Source of the DNA: Vanessa cardui | Taxonomy: Eukaryota; Arthropoda; Insecta; Lepidoptera; Nymphalidae | NCBI RefSeq assembly: GCF_905220365.1 | Contig: NC_061135.1 | Location: 12,429,501 to 12,493,500, forward strand | Length of the DNA stretch: 64,000 nucleotides | Reading direction: 5' to 3' | Shown here: positions 33,601 through 44,930 of the stretch, in pieces | Layout: the number at the start of each line of letters is the position of its first letter | Numbering within the stretch: the first letter of the stretch is position 1 | Position numbers and translations under genes: made by a program | Notes under the pieces: model-generated | Told to the model about the DNA's origin: nothing | What the model saw: the letters and a program-made list of their open reading frames with translations, nothing else | Databases searched by the model: none

Positions 33601-36600
33601 TACTATTTACAGCATGTTGCAGTACATAAAGGCGTGTTTTGAAGAACAAACTCTTCAATCAACCGAATTACAAAGGAAAACAACCGCCATATATACAGCG
33701 AGATTCGTGCAAGCGATAACAGCTCTTATGCACAACTTGCGCAAGTGCTATATTAACGAGGAGCAGAGAATTGGACTGAGTGTCAACGAGGCTGCTATAA
33801 AGAGTTGGAATGATATCTGTCTAGTACTGAAGCAGAATTGTCTATTTTGTTGGGGGAAATGGCTAAATATAGTCAATGGAAAAGTTCGAGAGTTGACTCA
33901 AGACCTGCCTCAAGAGTTTACCCTGGAAGCTAATATTGACTATTTAATGATGGTAAGTAAATGACGGTTTGGAGTTATTTCCACCAACCAGTGGTAGATT
34001 TTTATCGACGATAAATACACATGAAAATTGATAGGTTAATATTGGAAATACAAACAACGTAACGATGATAAAGGATTCTATTCTTTTGACGGCATATTCG
34101 AGAACGTTCCAGAAAACGAGTAAAGTAGGACAAACAATAAAGAAAAAATCTATTCTGCCAATAATCATTATTAAAGATATATGTAAATTAGAAATGACAT
34201 TTTGTGAGACCTAATACATGTTTTTACACATTTTTTGTCCTAACATATAGTTTTTACACAAGTATCAGTTAGGAACCGCTTGTTCTAACAACTAGGTAAT
34301 TTTGGCTTTCGACTTCTATATTTTCGTCTATATAAATAGAATAAACATCACATATTAAAAATATTGTCTAAATTTAGTCTTTGTTCATACTTGAATTCAA
34401 TAAACACTTTTTGTAAAAACCTTTTAGGCGTTTTGGCTTCAATTTAATTTTAAAGGTTATGTGATAATTAAATATGAGCAATGGTTGGTTTTAGCAATGG
34501 GATACAATTAAAATAGAAGAAAAGGATGAGGAGGGGAATGCTATCGAATCCACAATCAAAGTGCCGGCTTGTCCATCGCTAAAACTACAAGAATATCTAT
34601 ACGCAGTCAGTCGGATACTGGACGAAGTTGTCCCACATACTTTACCATCAGAAATACACACAGCGTTCATAGAAAACACTATCTCCATCACGCTTGCACA
34701 TTACAACAAAGTCATAAGAGAGAAAGAGACGGATATAAATCAGAGATGTGCGCTTCAATTGTTGATGGACGTGAGGCATTTGACTTTGTTAATGGTTCCG
34801 AGGGAGAATAAGAGTGCAGTGGAGCTGTCGCACGATATTTGTGAATTTTTGAGACAGAAGATTGATCCGTTTGATTATGATGTCTTTTATCCGTATATAC
34901 AGACTAATTTGAAGAGATCGGTTCAGAGAGTTCAGGTTAGTGGATTAGTTGAATTAGTGTACCAATCGACTCATAGTTCTTGGTGGTAGGGCTTTGTGCA
35001 AGCCCGTCTGGGTAGGTACCACACACTAATCAGATATTCTACCGCGAAACAACAGTACTTAGTATTATTGTGTTCCGGTTTGAAGGATGAATGAGCCAGT
35101 GTAACTACAAGCACAAGGGACATAACAACTTAGTTCCCAAGGTTGGGTGACTCATTGGCGATGTAAGGAATGGTTAATGTTGTCTGCGTCTTACAGCGCC
35201 ATTGTGTATGGACTGTGATGGCCACTTGCCTTAAGGCCCATTATGCTCACCCCTACACTCACACATACTCACACCTGCAGCATAAAAATATGTTATCGTT
35301 AGATACTGATAACAACTTTGTCATTTTCACTCTTGTAGCTGGAATAGGAACAGTTATATTTGCAGGCGTCTGCGGTGTATATCAATTGTTTATCAGATCT
35401 TATAAATTTTCTTATTAAAATTTCAGGTATTATTTATTTATTTACGAACTTTATTTCACAAGACAAATCACGTAATGACTTATGTTTTAATTTCAGACCC
35501 TTCTAGGCAGCTTGATCCTCCATCATGGCCAACTAACCGGTATAATCGGGACAAAACCGATTCTATCCGGAGGGACGGGAGACAAGGCGGCCAGTCTGCT
35601 GGCTTCGGCGGACACGCACTGGTTCTCCATACTGCCGGTGGCGACGCCCGCCAGCGTGCATAAGAAGCAAGAGAAAACCGTAAGTTTTTTTTACTTAGTG
35701 GTAGGGCTTTGTGCAAGCCCGTCTGGGTAGGTACCACCCACTCATCAGTTATTCCACCACCAAATAACAGTACTCAGTATTGTTGCGTTCCGGTTTGAAG
35801 GGTGAGTGAGCCAGTGTAACTACAGGCACAAGGGACATAACATCTTAGTTCCCAAGGTTGGTGGCACATTGACAATGTAAAGAATAGTTGATATTTCTTA
35901 CAGCGTCTTTGTCTATGGGTGATGGCGACCACTTACCATCAGGTGGCCCATATGCTCGTCCACCAACCTATGCCTAAGAAAAAAAAACAATCGTCTATTT
36001 TAGTTCTTCATACGGATCATTAGCTATTGCGTCAATAATTAGATGTGATTTTTTTTATATTTATTTGTTATCGTATAATTTATATGCAATTTATCAAAGT
36101 AGCGGTCATTTTCACCGAAATGTTTTTGTAGATATTTTTGTGGATTAAGAAGGGCTTAAAATTTAAGTCAATTTATTTTATTAAATGTTTTGAGACTGGT
36201 CAAATTAACGAAAGGATCTAAACCCTAAGGATTTTCTGTTAGCCTAAGTTTTAGTGAATCTATTATTGGCATTCATTGTACCATTTGTTTGGTACTGAAT
36301 ATAATTTTGTCATTTTCAAAACAAAATGACATATGTTTATACTTTCAAATTGGAATTATATACAAGAGAAGCTAATGTTTATATCGATTCTCTTTGATTT
36401 GTTATGGGTGATGTGACGCAATAATTTTAAATTTGACAGCATTTTAACAGCTGATTCGTGTGACATTGATGTTTTTTTTTCTAAATTTTATTACGATTCG
36501 ACGTCCACTGACATTTGCAAGTACCGTTAGCAACAAAACCGGAATTATTAATTTATTTTTATAATGTTATCATAAAATGTCGTAGATCATCAGAAAAAAA

Positions 36601-38023
36601 CATTATAACCTCAATTGAGATAAATATATAAGAATAAAAATATTATTTATAATACTTATAATCTGTTTTTAGAACGATACATCGTTTGATATCTACACTC
36701 TCTGAATATATGGTAAATGTGAGTAGTGGTTTGACCCGCTAACAGTGTTATGATTAGATTTTCACTAAAAATATTCCTTTCATAATAAAATTAATCAAAA
36801 ATTAATTCTTGACAGATCAGAATACGGGACCTGTGAGTCCAGTTGTTAGAAATGTCTATTATTTTACTAACGGTATATAATTAGTTGTCAATACGAATTT
36901 AATTTATGAATTATATTTATATGTATGTATTAATATTATTCATTATTCAAACGGAACTGTAACACATTTTCGAATTGTTGAGCCTCAGCTTCTGATAAAA
37001 TATATTTAGAAGTTTTGTTTGAATTAAAGTTAGTGATTTAATGGCACGAGTTTCTTTATGTACATTTTGTAACAACAATATAGTTTAACAACTTGTTTTG
37101 GTTCATGCATGCATAATATAGTAGAGGAATACAAATAATTTTATAGGTTCCTAAAGTGATGTCCCAAATAAACATTTTTTTATCTTACCCTGAATTGACT
37201 CAAAAACGTTTGAAAGTTGTGTGTAAAGGCATTCTGTAGTAGGTTTAGTATCAGCATTGCATCCGTGCGAAGCCGAGGTGAGTCTCTAGGTTTATAGCAT
37301 AGTTTAACGCATAGGACAGTTCGCTGTGACCGCCTATTTCCAACACAAGATCTGAAATTATCAAACAAGTCCGATTGTATTTTGTTGGTTAACAAATTTT
37401 AGAGATGGCGTGTAAAATACACAAAAGCTCGTATGTTTATCTTGAGTGATTATTAAACCTGTGATGTATATGATTCTCACTGTTTAGTATAATCTATGTA
37501 ATTAGGGAAAGGTTTTAAAATATCGATGAAGGAAGATATCGTGAGGAAACCTGAATCTGTTTAATTTCAAAGATATTCTGTCACTTGTGTATTCCACCAA
37601 CCCGCATTGAAACAGTGTGGTGAAATATTTTCCAAACCTTTTCCTCAAAGAGAGAGGAGGCCTTAGCCCAGCAGTAGGAAATTTTGCGGGCTGTTGTTGT
37701 TGTTTGTTTTGATATAAAATCGTAAATTTTTTATAAATATTTATGTTTGATCAAGTCGTCGTTCAGAGTGATTGTTTGTGTGACGAGTATCAGACAAATT
37801 TGACGTACAGAAACTCAAACTTAACCTTGAAAATTCGTATCGATAAGACTATAACTATTGCGCTTTACAGGTTAAGAAGAAACCCGTCTCAGCAAGTCCG
37901 AATAAATCCAGATCAGATATTTCCGACCTGATGTCCAGTTCGTTGCCAATAAACTTCGCGAATGCGAGATCGGGGGCGGCATCATTCTTTAACTCCATGA
38001 CCTCTGATTGGTTCAGCGGCTAA
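27629..38023 (+). CDS. COG1: Conserved oligomeric Golgi complex subunit 1
   Basis: COG1 belongs to lobe A of the eight-subunit COG complex, a tether for retrograde vesicles at the cytosolic face of the Golgi. Thirteen coding exons give 931 aa: 27629-27765, 28111-28278, 28577-28725, 28811-28965, 29313-29541, 29850-29982, 30719-30891, 31636-31935, 32533-32767, 33613-33952, 34495-34935, 35497-35679, 37871-38023. Phases agree at every junction. The N-terminus (DQLFTTYYINDIDQVQKKL, then a coiled coil and VGERYRDLIHAADTI across the first intron) is the Vps51-like motif that typifies COG1. The rest is helical, with RITTELE-type bundles and a conserved end SDWFSG before TAA. Length is close to other animal COG1 proteins (roughly 880-980 aa). 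Exon 9's acceptor (GTTTAAAG) is the least certain. Introns hold many SINEs and MITEs. Confidence 0.9.
29090..29120 (+). repeat. (ATC)n microsatellite in COG1 intron 4
   Basis: A run of CATCATCATC units, about ten triplets. Confidence 0.8.
29736..29806 (+). repeat. Purine-rich (GA)n microsatellite in COG1 intron 5
   Basis: GGGAGAGAGAGAGATAGAGA and continuing GA/GGA units, almost all purines on the plus strand. It lies about 45 nt before the exon-6 acceptor. Confidence 0.8.
30357..30700 (+). mobile_element. MITE M1 copy ending 20 nt before the COG1 exon-7 acceptor
   Basis: Ends GTAAGACACAAATTAGATGT and ACATCTAAGTTGTGTCGTAC, TA at both borders, about 340 bp. The 3' border is at about 30698 and the acceptor AG at 30717-30718. 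Confidence 0.8.
31080..31300 (-). mobile_element. SINE family B, minus orientation, COG1 intron 7
   Basis: CCCTGTAAATTTCCCACTGC to the A/B-box region, somewhat decayed. It forms a head-to-head pair with the next SINE. Confidence 0.75.
31319..31626 (+). mobile_element. SINE family B, plus orientation, abutting COG1 exon 8
   Basis: Full-length: GAGTCGAGATGGCCCAGTGG head, B box GGTTCAATCCC, 3' end TTTACAGGCTGTTGATGTTG with a (GTTGAT)n tail. The tail ends about 10 nt before the exon-8 acceptor TTCTAG (31635). Confidence 0.85.
31990..32240 (-). repeat. Family-C repeat in COG1 intron 8
   Basis: GTAAGTGGTCACCATCACCC to GCACAAAGCCCTACCACCAA, followed by an A/G-rich AGAGAAGAAGAG stretch. Confidence 0.8.
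32958..33304 (+). mobile_element. MITE M1 copy in COG1 intron 9
   Basis: Ends TAGTACGACACAAATTAGAT and ATCTAAGTTGTGTCGAACTA, with TA duplicated on both sides. About 345 bp and over most of its length very similar to the copy at 30357. Confidence 0.8.
34979..35285 (+). repeat. Family-C repeat in COG1 intron 11
   Basis: TTGGTGGTAGGGCTTTGTGC start about 43 nt after the exon-11 donor. The 3' part is diverged and followed by CACTCACACATACTCACACC. Confidence 0.75.
35697..35985 (+). repeat. Family-C repeat directly after the COG1 exon-12 donor
   Basis: AGTGGTAGGGCTTTGTGCAA begins about 17 nt after the first base of the donor GTAAGT (35680). Near-complete copy ending CACCAACCTATGCCTAAGAA. Confidence 0.8.
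37140..37300 (-). repeat. Interspersed family E fragment in COG1 intron 12
   Basis: TGATGTCCCAAATAAACA followed by CAGCATTGCATCCGTGCGAA resembles about 41080-41150 (GATGTCGTAAATAAACAAAT and ATTACATCCGTGCGGGGAC) and, as its complement, 42095-42335. Confidence 0.5.
37525..37710 (+). repeat. 5'-truncated SINE family B in COG1 intron 12
   Basis: ATCGTGAGGAAACCTGAATC through CCCAGCAGTAGGAAATTTTG and a (TTG)n tail. The tRNA-like head is missing. Confidence 0.75.
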
Positions 38024-38098
38024 ATTTATATTATAAATAGAATTATATATTATGTTTAATGATAATTACGTTAATTGTATTTTAAAATGTTATTTGTA

Positions 38099-38104
38099 AA
38101 TAAA
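38099..38104 (+). terminator. Polyadenylation signal candidate of COG1
   Basis: AATAAA 76 nt after the COG1 stop codon, in an AT-rich context. Confidence 0.55.
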
Positions 38105-38819
38105 TATTTAATTAAAAATTTTAATAATTGGTTATTTTTTTTATTTCCATCTGACATGGTTGCCTATTCCAATGAAAGTAGGGAAAAAAGATAAACAAAC
38201 AAACTTAGCTTTACGTATTTCATGCGATTTACTAATAACTCGCCTGTGATGTGCTCTATTAATAGTTTATAATTAATATATCTTTGTTCATAAAACAACT
38301 ATGGCACTTTTCCACTTATCTTCACATTAATTTCACATAAATTCACTTACAAAATTCCGATAACAGTTTTGTCAATATTAAAAACGACACTTTTTCGAAA
38401 ATCCATAGTGAATATCAGAGATTAACCAAGCTCTAGATGACAATATGGACCAATGATCACGCGTTATTTTGTGTAAACTGTTGTTTATTTGGCGTTGGAA
38501 TATATGGCGAAACGCTTTATATATGGGTATAAAAAGTTTATTATTTTTCTTGAACATAGTCTGCGTACAACAAATTGTATTCCATTTCATTTTTCGTGCT
38601 ATTTATAAATTCGTTTAGTATGTGCAACGACCTGGACATAGAACAGACTAGCTGGAATACATTGGGTTTAGTTCTAACATATAAATTGTACAATTATAAA
38701 CAGGGCTGTCTTTAATTCTATTGGAGGCCCTTGGCATATTATATACGCATATATAATAAGATACCGGAAAATATAATCAATTTACCATTCTCACAATTTA
38801 AAAAGATTATTAAGACTAA

Positions 38820-39110
38820 ATTAATAAATAAATCATATTATTCATTAAAAGAGTACTTTTTAGAAAGAAACACCTGGAGTTAGGCTCGGGTTCCATCATA
38901 GGACAGTAATTACTGTAAATTGCACATTTACAACAGAATTGTAATTTGTAAAACTGTTTATTTAAAAAGAGCAACTATATGAGTTTCTTGCCGTTTCTTC
39001 AGCTAGAAGCTGCTTTCCGAAACGTTGGTAGTATTTAATTGTTGACGATTCAAAAACGCTTCATTGTGAAGTTTACTTCAATAAAATTGATTTGATTTGA
39101 TTTGACAAGC
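38820..39110 (+). mobile_element. 3' end of a non-LTR retrotransposon
   Basis: TTTCTTGCCGTTTCTTCAGC, TGCTTTCCGAAACGTTGGTA and GTTTACTTCAATAAAATTGA with a (GATTT)n tail form a LINE 3' UTR that I recall as very common in Lepidoptera. The preceding frame reads like a final reverse-transcriptase tail. Shorter relatives: 46200-46290 (plus) and 50490-50530 (minus). Confidence 0.65.
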
Positions 39111-39194
39111 AACCCAAATAAAATATAATAGTATTTTTTAAGAAATTTAATAGTCAATTTAATACATAAATAACATCTAAGTATATTAATATTC

Positions 39195-42100
39195 TTAAAC
39201 AGTATCACCCTTTTTCACTTCACCAGCTCTTCGTGTTAAGACTCTGAAGTTGTCGTAACCTTCATAACCGCCGAGGTAATTACTGTTGTAGCCGGAGTAA
39301 GGACGGTCATAACTTGGTCGGTACTGGTAGCCAGGCCGGTAGCCGGGGTACCCAGTGCTGCCGCCGGGGTAACCGGTGCTGCCACCGGGGTAATTGTAGC
39401 TGGGACGGTAGTCATAGCCAGAACCGGGCCTGTAGCCGGGACGGTAGCCTGGAAACATTAATGCTGTTAATATATGGATTTATTGTGAATATGAAATAAA
39501 TAAAAATTATTGATTTTGATGTTTTATTTGAATATTATTATTTTGTTTGAAACTTCTAGGTTTGTAGTATCATAACTTCAAAAATCATTTCAGAAAAGTA
39601 TCCTAATTGAAAGGCATTCATTGTGTTACTTTTTTGAAATGAGCAGATCATTTTGAGTGAATGATGACCACCTGATGTTTAGTCACCATAGCCCATGAAC
39701 ATCCGTATTGTAACAAGTTGTAATAGCTGGATAAGATCAATAATAAGAGCATGAATAAGATCAAATTACTAAGCCGCCATCGACCTTGAAAATTAAGATG
39801 TTAAGTTCCTTGCGCCTGTATTATTACTGGCTCACTTTCACCCTACTAACCGGAACAAAACAATACTCAGTATTGCTATAAGTTGTAGAATATTTGTTAA
39901 GCGGTTACCTGCTCAAGAGCTTGCACTAAACCCTATTATAAAGAAGTTTAGGAAGACTTAAAATTACGGTAGTACATTTTTTTCAGCCCTTTTTTACATA
40001 CCGTAAAATACCTTTGAAAATGACATGTTAAGCAAACCATGGTAATTAAAACCTACCTCCATAACCCTGGTATCCCGATCCGTAACCGCCATATCCGGGA
40101 TACCCGTTATAACCGCCTGGGATAAAAAATGGTATATTACAAACTTCTTGAAACAGGCATCAAAATCTACTCGTATGCTTCTTACCACACATGTATATTT
40201 ATTATTATATCTTTACAAATTTTCTGTACAATTAATAGTTTGGGAGATATAGTTAAAAGTATGTTTCTACCCCTTTTTTCGAGATGGCGGGTGGGGACAA
40301 ACTTGGGGTTAAGGTTGTATTGACCCACAAAAAATATTGTGTACTCTAGAAAATGTTCAGTCAATGTAACATTTCAATGGAATAATTTATTTGTTTTAAT
40401 CAACTCAGTGAAAATAAACAAAATTGATTTTAAAGTCAATCAAATTTATAGCGACGGAGTTTGATAATTAATTCATTTTATCAATTATAACAATTACTAT
40501 TTATGTACTGAACATGGTTTTAAATTTATAAATGTTTAATATTATATTCTAGCTTAATTATAGGTGGTAAATAAAATTATTAATGAGTGAAAATACCTCC
40601 ATAGCCCGATGACTGGCCAGGGTAACTGCCATATCCGTTGCCATAGCCGCTGCCATAGCCGCTGCCATATCCGCTGCCATATCCGCTGCCATATCCGCTG
40701 CCATATCCACTGCCATAATTCCCGCCATATCCGCTGTTATATCCATCATAACCAGGTCTTAACAGCCCGTAACCGCCCGTGCCTCGTCTTGAGTACCCAG
40801 AGTCACTCGACTCCAGCAGGCGCTGACTTGTCGCTATGCCCACAGAGCATAACAACAATATAATATTCTAAAAAAAATATAAAATATATTAGTATATACT
40901 CTTACTTCATTACATAGTCAAATAAACTTAGATCTTTGAAATGACGCGACGGATATTGATGTGGTTCTTTTTAATCGATAGAGTGATTGTGAGGAAGGTT
41001 TTCGTATGTAATACATAGACAATATAGTAAATAATTAATAGACACTGATCATTAATTTTAGAAGTTTATAATGTGATGTCGTAAATAAACAAATTCTTTA
41101 GTAGGCATATTTTGTATCGGTATTACATCCGTGCGGGGACATGGTTGCTACTTGCTAGTTTAAATATAAAAACACTGGCATATTGGCATTAGACATTAAC
41201 GTAGAAGAAATATTCTGTAATAGCCCTTGTACCTGTAGTTATAAGCGAAACACAACAATAATGAAAATTACCGCTTGGCGTTAGTACACAGTCGGTTTCT
41301 TCTGATGAGTGGTACCAACCCATCTGGGTTTGTGCAACCCATCGAATTACTTCGGTTTCCATTGGTTTGTGCAACCCATGGAATTACTTGCAGGGCTTTG
41401 TGCAACCCATCTGGGTTGCACAAAGCCCTGCAAGTAATTCCGTTGTAATACAACGGGAATATTCTTTCAAGTATTGCACACATGCGTAGTTGCTATTTTT
41501 ATTAATACCTAAACTTATTAATGAAGTCTATACTACGTAATGTACATAAGTATTCATAGAAATTTTATTGACTTTACAGATTGTTATATTTTTAATTATT
41601 AAGTTTGCTAGAGATTTTTATGTGTCATTATTACATATATATACAATCACATACATATGTAAAATAATTTTAAAGTAAACATAAACGATTATTTAGAAAA
41701 AGAGAAAATAAATTTAAAATTATAAATATTAAACTTACCTTACCTATATTTCACACATATATATATGTGATATATATATTATTATTATATATATATAATA
41801 TTAAATCTTTACACGCGAAACAAGGAATTTATTACCCTGATATACAAATGCAAAATTTGTAAACGCAGTAAGCTTTAATAGTGCGCAAGCTTCCGCTGGA
41901 ATGCATTGTGTGAACATTTGCGAAGCGTTAAAAGTAATGGCTGAATATATCTCAGAATGTCTTCGAAGGCTATATTTTTCTCACGTTTTTGCCGCAGATA
42001 TAAATAGAGCGAATATTTATCGCGATTCAAAAACAAAGGAATGAAATCGTATTGGACGTATGCACTTCGATTTTAAATATATATTCAACTAGCGCTACCC

Positions 42101-43142
42101 GCCCCGGCTTCACACAATACTGATACTAAATATACTACAGAATTTGTTTATTCACGACATCACATTACAATCTTTTAAAATTGTCAGTGTTCCTTTACTA
42201 TATTGTCCATGTATTATATACAAAATCCACCCTCTAGAATCAGTCTATCTATTTAAAAAAACTGCATCAAAATCCGTTGTGTAGTTTTAAAGATTTAAGC
42301 GTACAAAGGGACATAAGGACAGAGAAAGCGACTTTGTTTTTATTATGTGATGATGCTTCGCGATGAAGGTATTTTATGATTTCGAATAATTAATAATTAT
42401 TTGAGCCGTAATGTTCAGTGGTTAGAAGACGTGAATCTTGAACAATGATTCTCAGTTCAAACTTGGACAGACTAGTATTATATACTCAATTTGTTTATAA
42501 TTCGTTTGCGTTCGCCTTTAAAGAGTTATGACGTAGTGAGGAAACCTGCTTATGGCATATGAAAATTAGCAATGTGAATCCATCTACTCTCATCGACCAG
42601 CGTAGTGTAATAAACCCAAATCTTCAAAAAGAGAACCCCTAACCAAGCAACAACAACTAACAGTGATCTTTATCATTTAAATAATCGTGAAGAAATACAT
42701 ATATACAAGGAAATATATCGTGAGGAAACCCGCATGTGACCAATTCCATAGAAATTCTGCCACATGTGTATTGAGCCAACCGACATTGGAACAGCGTGGT
42801 GGAATATGTTCCAAACCTTCTCCTCAAAAAAAGGAGAGGAGGCCTCAGCCCAGTAGTGGGAAATTTACAGACTGTTGTTGTTTATAATTTAAATGGAAAA
42901 AAGAACTTTACCTTAAATTATCGTTATTACCTACAAATTGCGGCCTACCAAAATTATATTTGACCTTTGACTAAATCATAAAATTAAACAATGACCATAA
43001 GTAAAAAAAAAACTTAAACATAAGTAAAAACCTAAAAAGAATGAATGCAAATAGTTTGTATATATAAATAAACAGTTGAAATGTAAACCAATCACATCAC
43101 TTCACAATAGAGAATAATTCATAAACTCACCGTAATAAACAT
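39195..43142 (-). CDS. Secreted Gly/Tyr-rich cuticle-type protein
   Basis: Four minus-strand exons give 198 aa: 43131-43142, 40597-40867, 40057-40116, 39195-39448, all with GT-AG borders and matching phases. The four-codon first exon (MFIT, then donor GTGAGT) joins a hydrophobic stretch NIILLLLCSVGIATSQ, a clear signal peptide split by a 2.26-kb intron, as is usual for insect cuticle genes. The mature protein starts near QRLLESSDSGY. It is dominated by Gly and Tyr: seven GSGY/GNGY units, then PGY/PGGSTGY repeats with Arg (RPGYRPGSG, PSYDRPYSG), and a charged tail LTRRAGEVKKGDTV. No RR chitin-binding consensus is present, so it fits the glycine-rich (CPG-like) cuticle or silk/eggshell-like structural proteins. 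It is probably exported by epidermal cells; the tissue cannot be told from sequence. Confidence 0.75.
39668..39945 (-). repeat. Decayed family-C repeat in intron 3 of the cuticle-type gene
   Basis: GACCACCTGATGTTTAGTCA to TTGCACTAAACCCTATTAT, recognisable over most of the unit but with many changes. Confidence 0.6.
40631..40714 (-). repeat. 12-bp coding minisatellite of the cuticle-type gene
   Basis: Seven tandem 12-bp units (plus-strand form ATATCCGCTGCC with variants) encode the GSGY repeats. Four are identical or nearly so. Confidence 0.9.
40925..41150 (-). repeat. Interspersed family E copy
   Basis: AGATCTTTGAAATGACGCGA, ATCGATAGAGTGATTGTGAG and CACTGATCATTAATTTTAGA correspond in reverse to 42095-42335 and in the same orientation to 5265-5460. 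It lies in intron 1 of the cuticle-type gene. Confidence 0.55.
41270..41460. repeat. Rearranged family-C ends containing a perfect palindrome
   Basis: Three direct copies of GGTTTGTGCAACCCAT with GAATTACTT attached occur between 41320 and 41390. They are followed by a perfect inverted repeat, 41380-41409 and 41412-41441, 30 bp per arm with a 2-nt spacer. The word GCAGGGCTTTGTGCAACCCA is derived from the family-C 5' end. Confidence 0.8.
42095..42340 (+). repeat. Interspersed family E copy
   Basis: CGCTACCCGCCCCGGCTTCA start, ACGACATCACATTACAATCT middle, AAATCCGTTGTGTAGTTTTA and AAAGCGACTTTGTTTTTATT end. Possibly Helitron- or LINE-derived; not determined. Confidence 0.5.
42408..42885 (+). repeat. 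Two SINE family B remnants in tandem
   Basis: 42408-42660 is a strongly decayed copy (GTTCAGTGGTTAGAAGACG head, B-box-like GTTCAAACTTGG). 42717-42885 is a 5'-truncated, better kept copy (ATCGTGAGGAAACCCGCATG to AATTTACAGACTGTTG). Confidence 0.65.
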
Positions 43143-43225
43143 TTTTTATTTTTTTTAATTTGGCAATACCGTACGCGTTGTATCAGTGCACGAATGATAT
43201 TAAAGTTTTGTCATCAGAAGTTCGC

Positions 43226-43232
43226 ATTTATA
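43226..43232 (-). promoter_or_regulatory. TATA-box candidate of the cuticle-type gene
   Basis: Minus-strand TATAAAT about 85 nt upstream of the ATG. Spacing would leave a 5' UTR of about 50-55 nt, normal for insect cuticle genes. No clear initiator was found. Confidence 0.4.
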
Positions 43233-43379
43233 AGGCTAGTGTATACTGTTCAAGACCGTGTGGTTTTTACGCATCTACTCCAGCGCATAATTACTTCGTA
43301 TCATTGTTAATAAAAATAAAACGCAGGATTCTTTTGTCTGTTTGTTTGTAAAAAAATGAAAAAAATAATAATAATTTAC

Positions 43380-44270
43380 TACGGGTCTGGATTGCTTGTT
43401 TTTTATGAATGTCGAAATATGTAAATTTGTATTCGAAACGTCTATTTAGGTGTCTTTGCAATTATTTTAAATTCCCTTTTCTATAATAATTTAATTTATT
43501 TATTTTTAGAGAGCGATTCAAAGGAAATGGGTTTTAAACCAAAAACTTTAAACCTCTTTCCTCAAAAGCATCATTTTGGCGCTTCAGCCCTTCTTCCTTC
43601 CCATTGACGATATAAATATAGTTAGCCGAAGAATTTGTTTTATGTACTTAATCTCAGGATCAAAATGACAGATGTGTAATCTGACTGAATTAAAAATATT
43701 TTGGTAGATATACCTACTATTTAGTAAGAAATAGTATGTTACGTTACGCTACGGTATAGCACGGGTGAAATTGAGCTATATAACTATGTTTCAAAGCTAT
43801 GCTATGTTGAATGTATTCAAGTTTTAGTTACTCAACTGAATTGTTATGGATCAACGACAAATTCTGCACATTAAAAGAACAGGGGTTAAGGGATATAACC
43901 TACCTTAGGTTATATTAAAGGATATAACCTAGCTTAGGTTAGATCCTTTAATCCCTGTTCTTTTAATCTTCCTGCCCGCCTAGCACGCGGCTGGAGTAGC
44001 GGGCAGAAGCTAGTGTGACATAAATGTCGCAGCCTCAGAGTATTTTTTAAAGAAAATTCTAATATGACGTAAATAATGAGGCCAGTAATTGAGGAAACGT
44101 ATCTATGAAGGGAAGTGTCTAATTAGACGATATTTGATACTCTCTGGCGCGGCATTCGTTGTATATTATTCGTGTATAAATAATAATTTAAGAATACAGA
44201 AATATTGTTATAATTATTTAAATATTTACTTACAAAAATTCGATCAGTATATTAAACGCAATAGTATAAG
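43380..44270. other. Intergenic DNA with a palindrome
   Basis: No gene seen. The only structure is the inverted repeat at 43870-43967. AT-rich elsewhere, with a GC-richer island at 43970-44030. Confidence 0.5.
43870..43967. repeat. Inverted repeat with 23-bp arms
   Basis: ATTAAAAGAACAGGG at 43870 and CCCTGTTCTTTTAAT ending at 43967 head arms of about 23 bp with two mismatches. The loop holds two direct copies of GGATATAACCTA and AGGTTA/TAACCT pairs that fold again. Confidence 0.75.
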
Positions 44271-44274
44271 TAAA

Positions 44275-44400
44275 GGCGGGTTTATCATGCAAAAGCGATC
44301 CCTTGGCGCTCGCTGTAGAGGCGGAAAGGATACCGCTGGGTTTTTTAGTGGATATTCTGGTGTACCGGGGCGCACTCGTCGTCTAGGGGAAAGGTGACAC
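44275..44400 (+). repeat. Unclassified repeat family G
   Basis: GCGATCCCTTGGCGCTCGCT, GGCGGAAAGGATACCGCTGG and TTTTTTAGTGGATATTC. Related copies at 56757-56915 and 60590-60735. The frame at 44287-44394 stays open (GGKDTAGFFSGYSGVPG), so it may come from the edge of a retrotransposon reading frame. Confidence 0.5.
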
Positions 44401-44668
44401 CCACATACCTTCATAGGAACCCCAAGTGGGGAAAACGTGCAACGCGTTTATCCATGTGATAAAAAAAAGGTTCTCGATTCGCCAGAACCGTAAGTTAAAT
44501 TTAATTTTTATTTCATTTACTACATTTATACATAAATATACGTCCAAAGTTTTGTGTTTAGCATTCTATAACACTTAAGACAATTTAAGTAACCTATCTG
44601 ACAAATCTCTGCTCCATTAAACTATATCCAGCCGTATTATATCTGATGTGAGTAAAGTAAGTAAAGTC

Positions 44669-44930
44669 ACAGCCTGTACATTTCCCACTGTCGAGATAAG
44701 GCCTCCTCTTCCATTAAGGAAAGGGCAAACCCTTTGTGGGGTTCTAAAGAACATATTCCACCACGCTGTTCCAATGCGGGTTGGTGGAATGCACATGTGG
44801 CAGAATTTCCATGAAATTAGACACACGCACGCTTCCTCACGATGTCTTCCATCACCTCCGAGCACGAGATGAATTATAAACACAAATTAAGCACATTTAA
44901 ATAGTGGTGCTTGTCTGGGCTTTGCACGGT
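44669..44930 (-). mobile_element. SINE family B
   Basis: CAGCCTGTACATTTCCCACT to GGTGCTTGTCTGGGCTTTGC. The head (A box) is missing. Confidence 0.75.

Noticed and set aside
40558..40863. Repeat-coded Met/Ala/Asp and Cys/His frames over the minisatellite
   Set aside because: Alternate frames of the GSGY repeats; only the Gly/Tyr frame continues through the signal peptide and splice sites.
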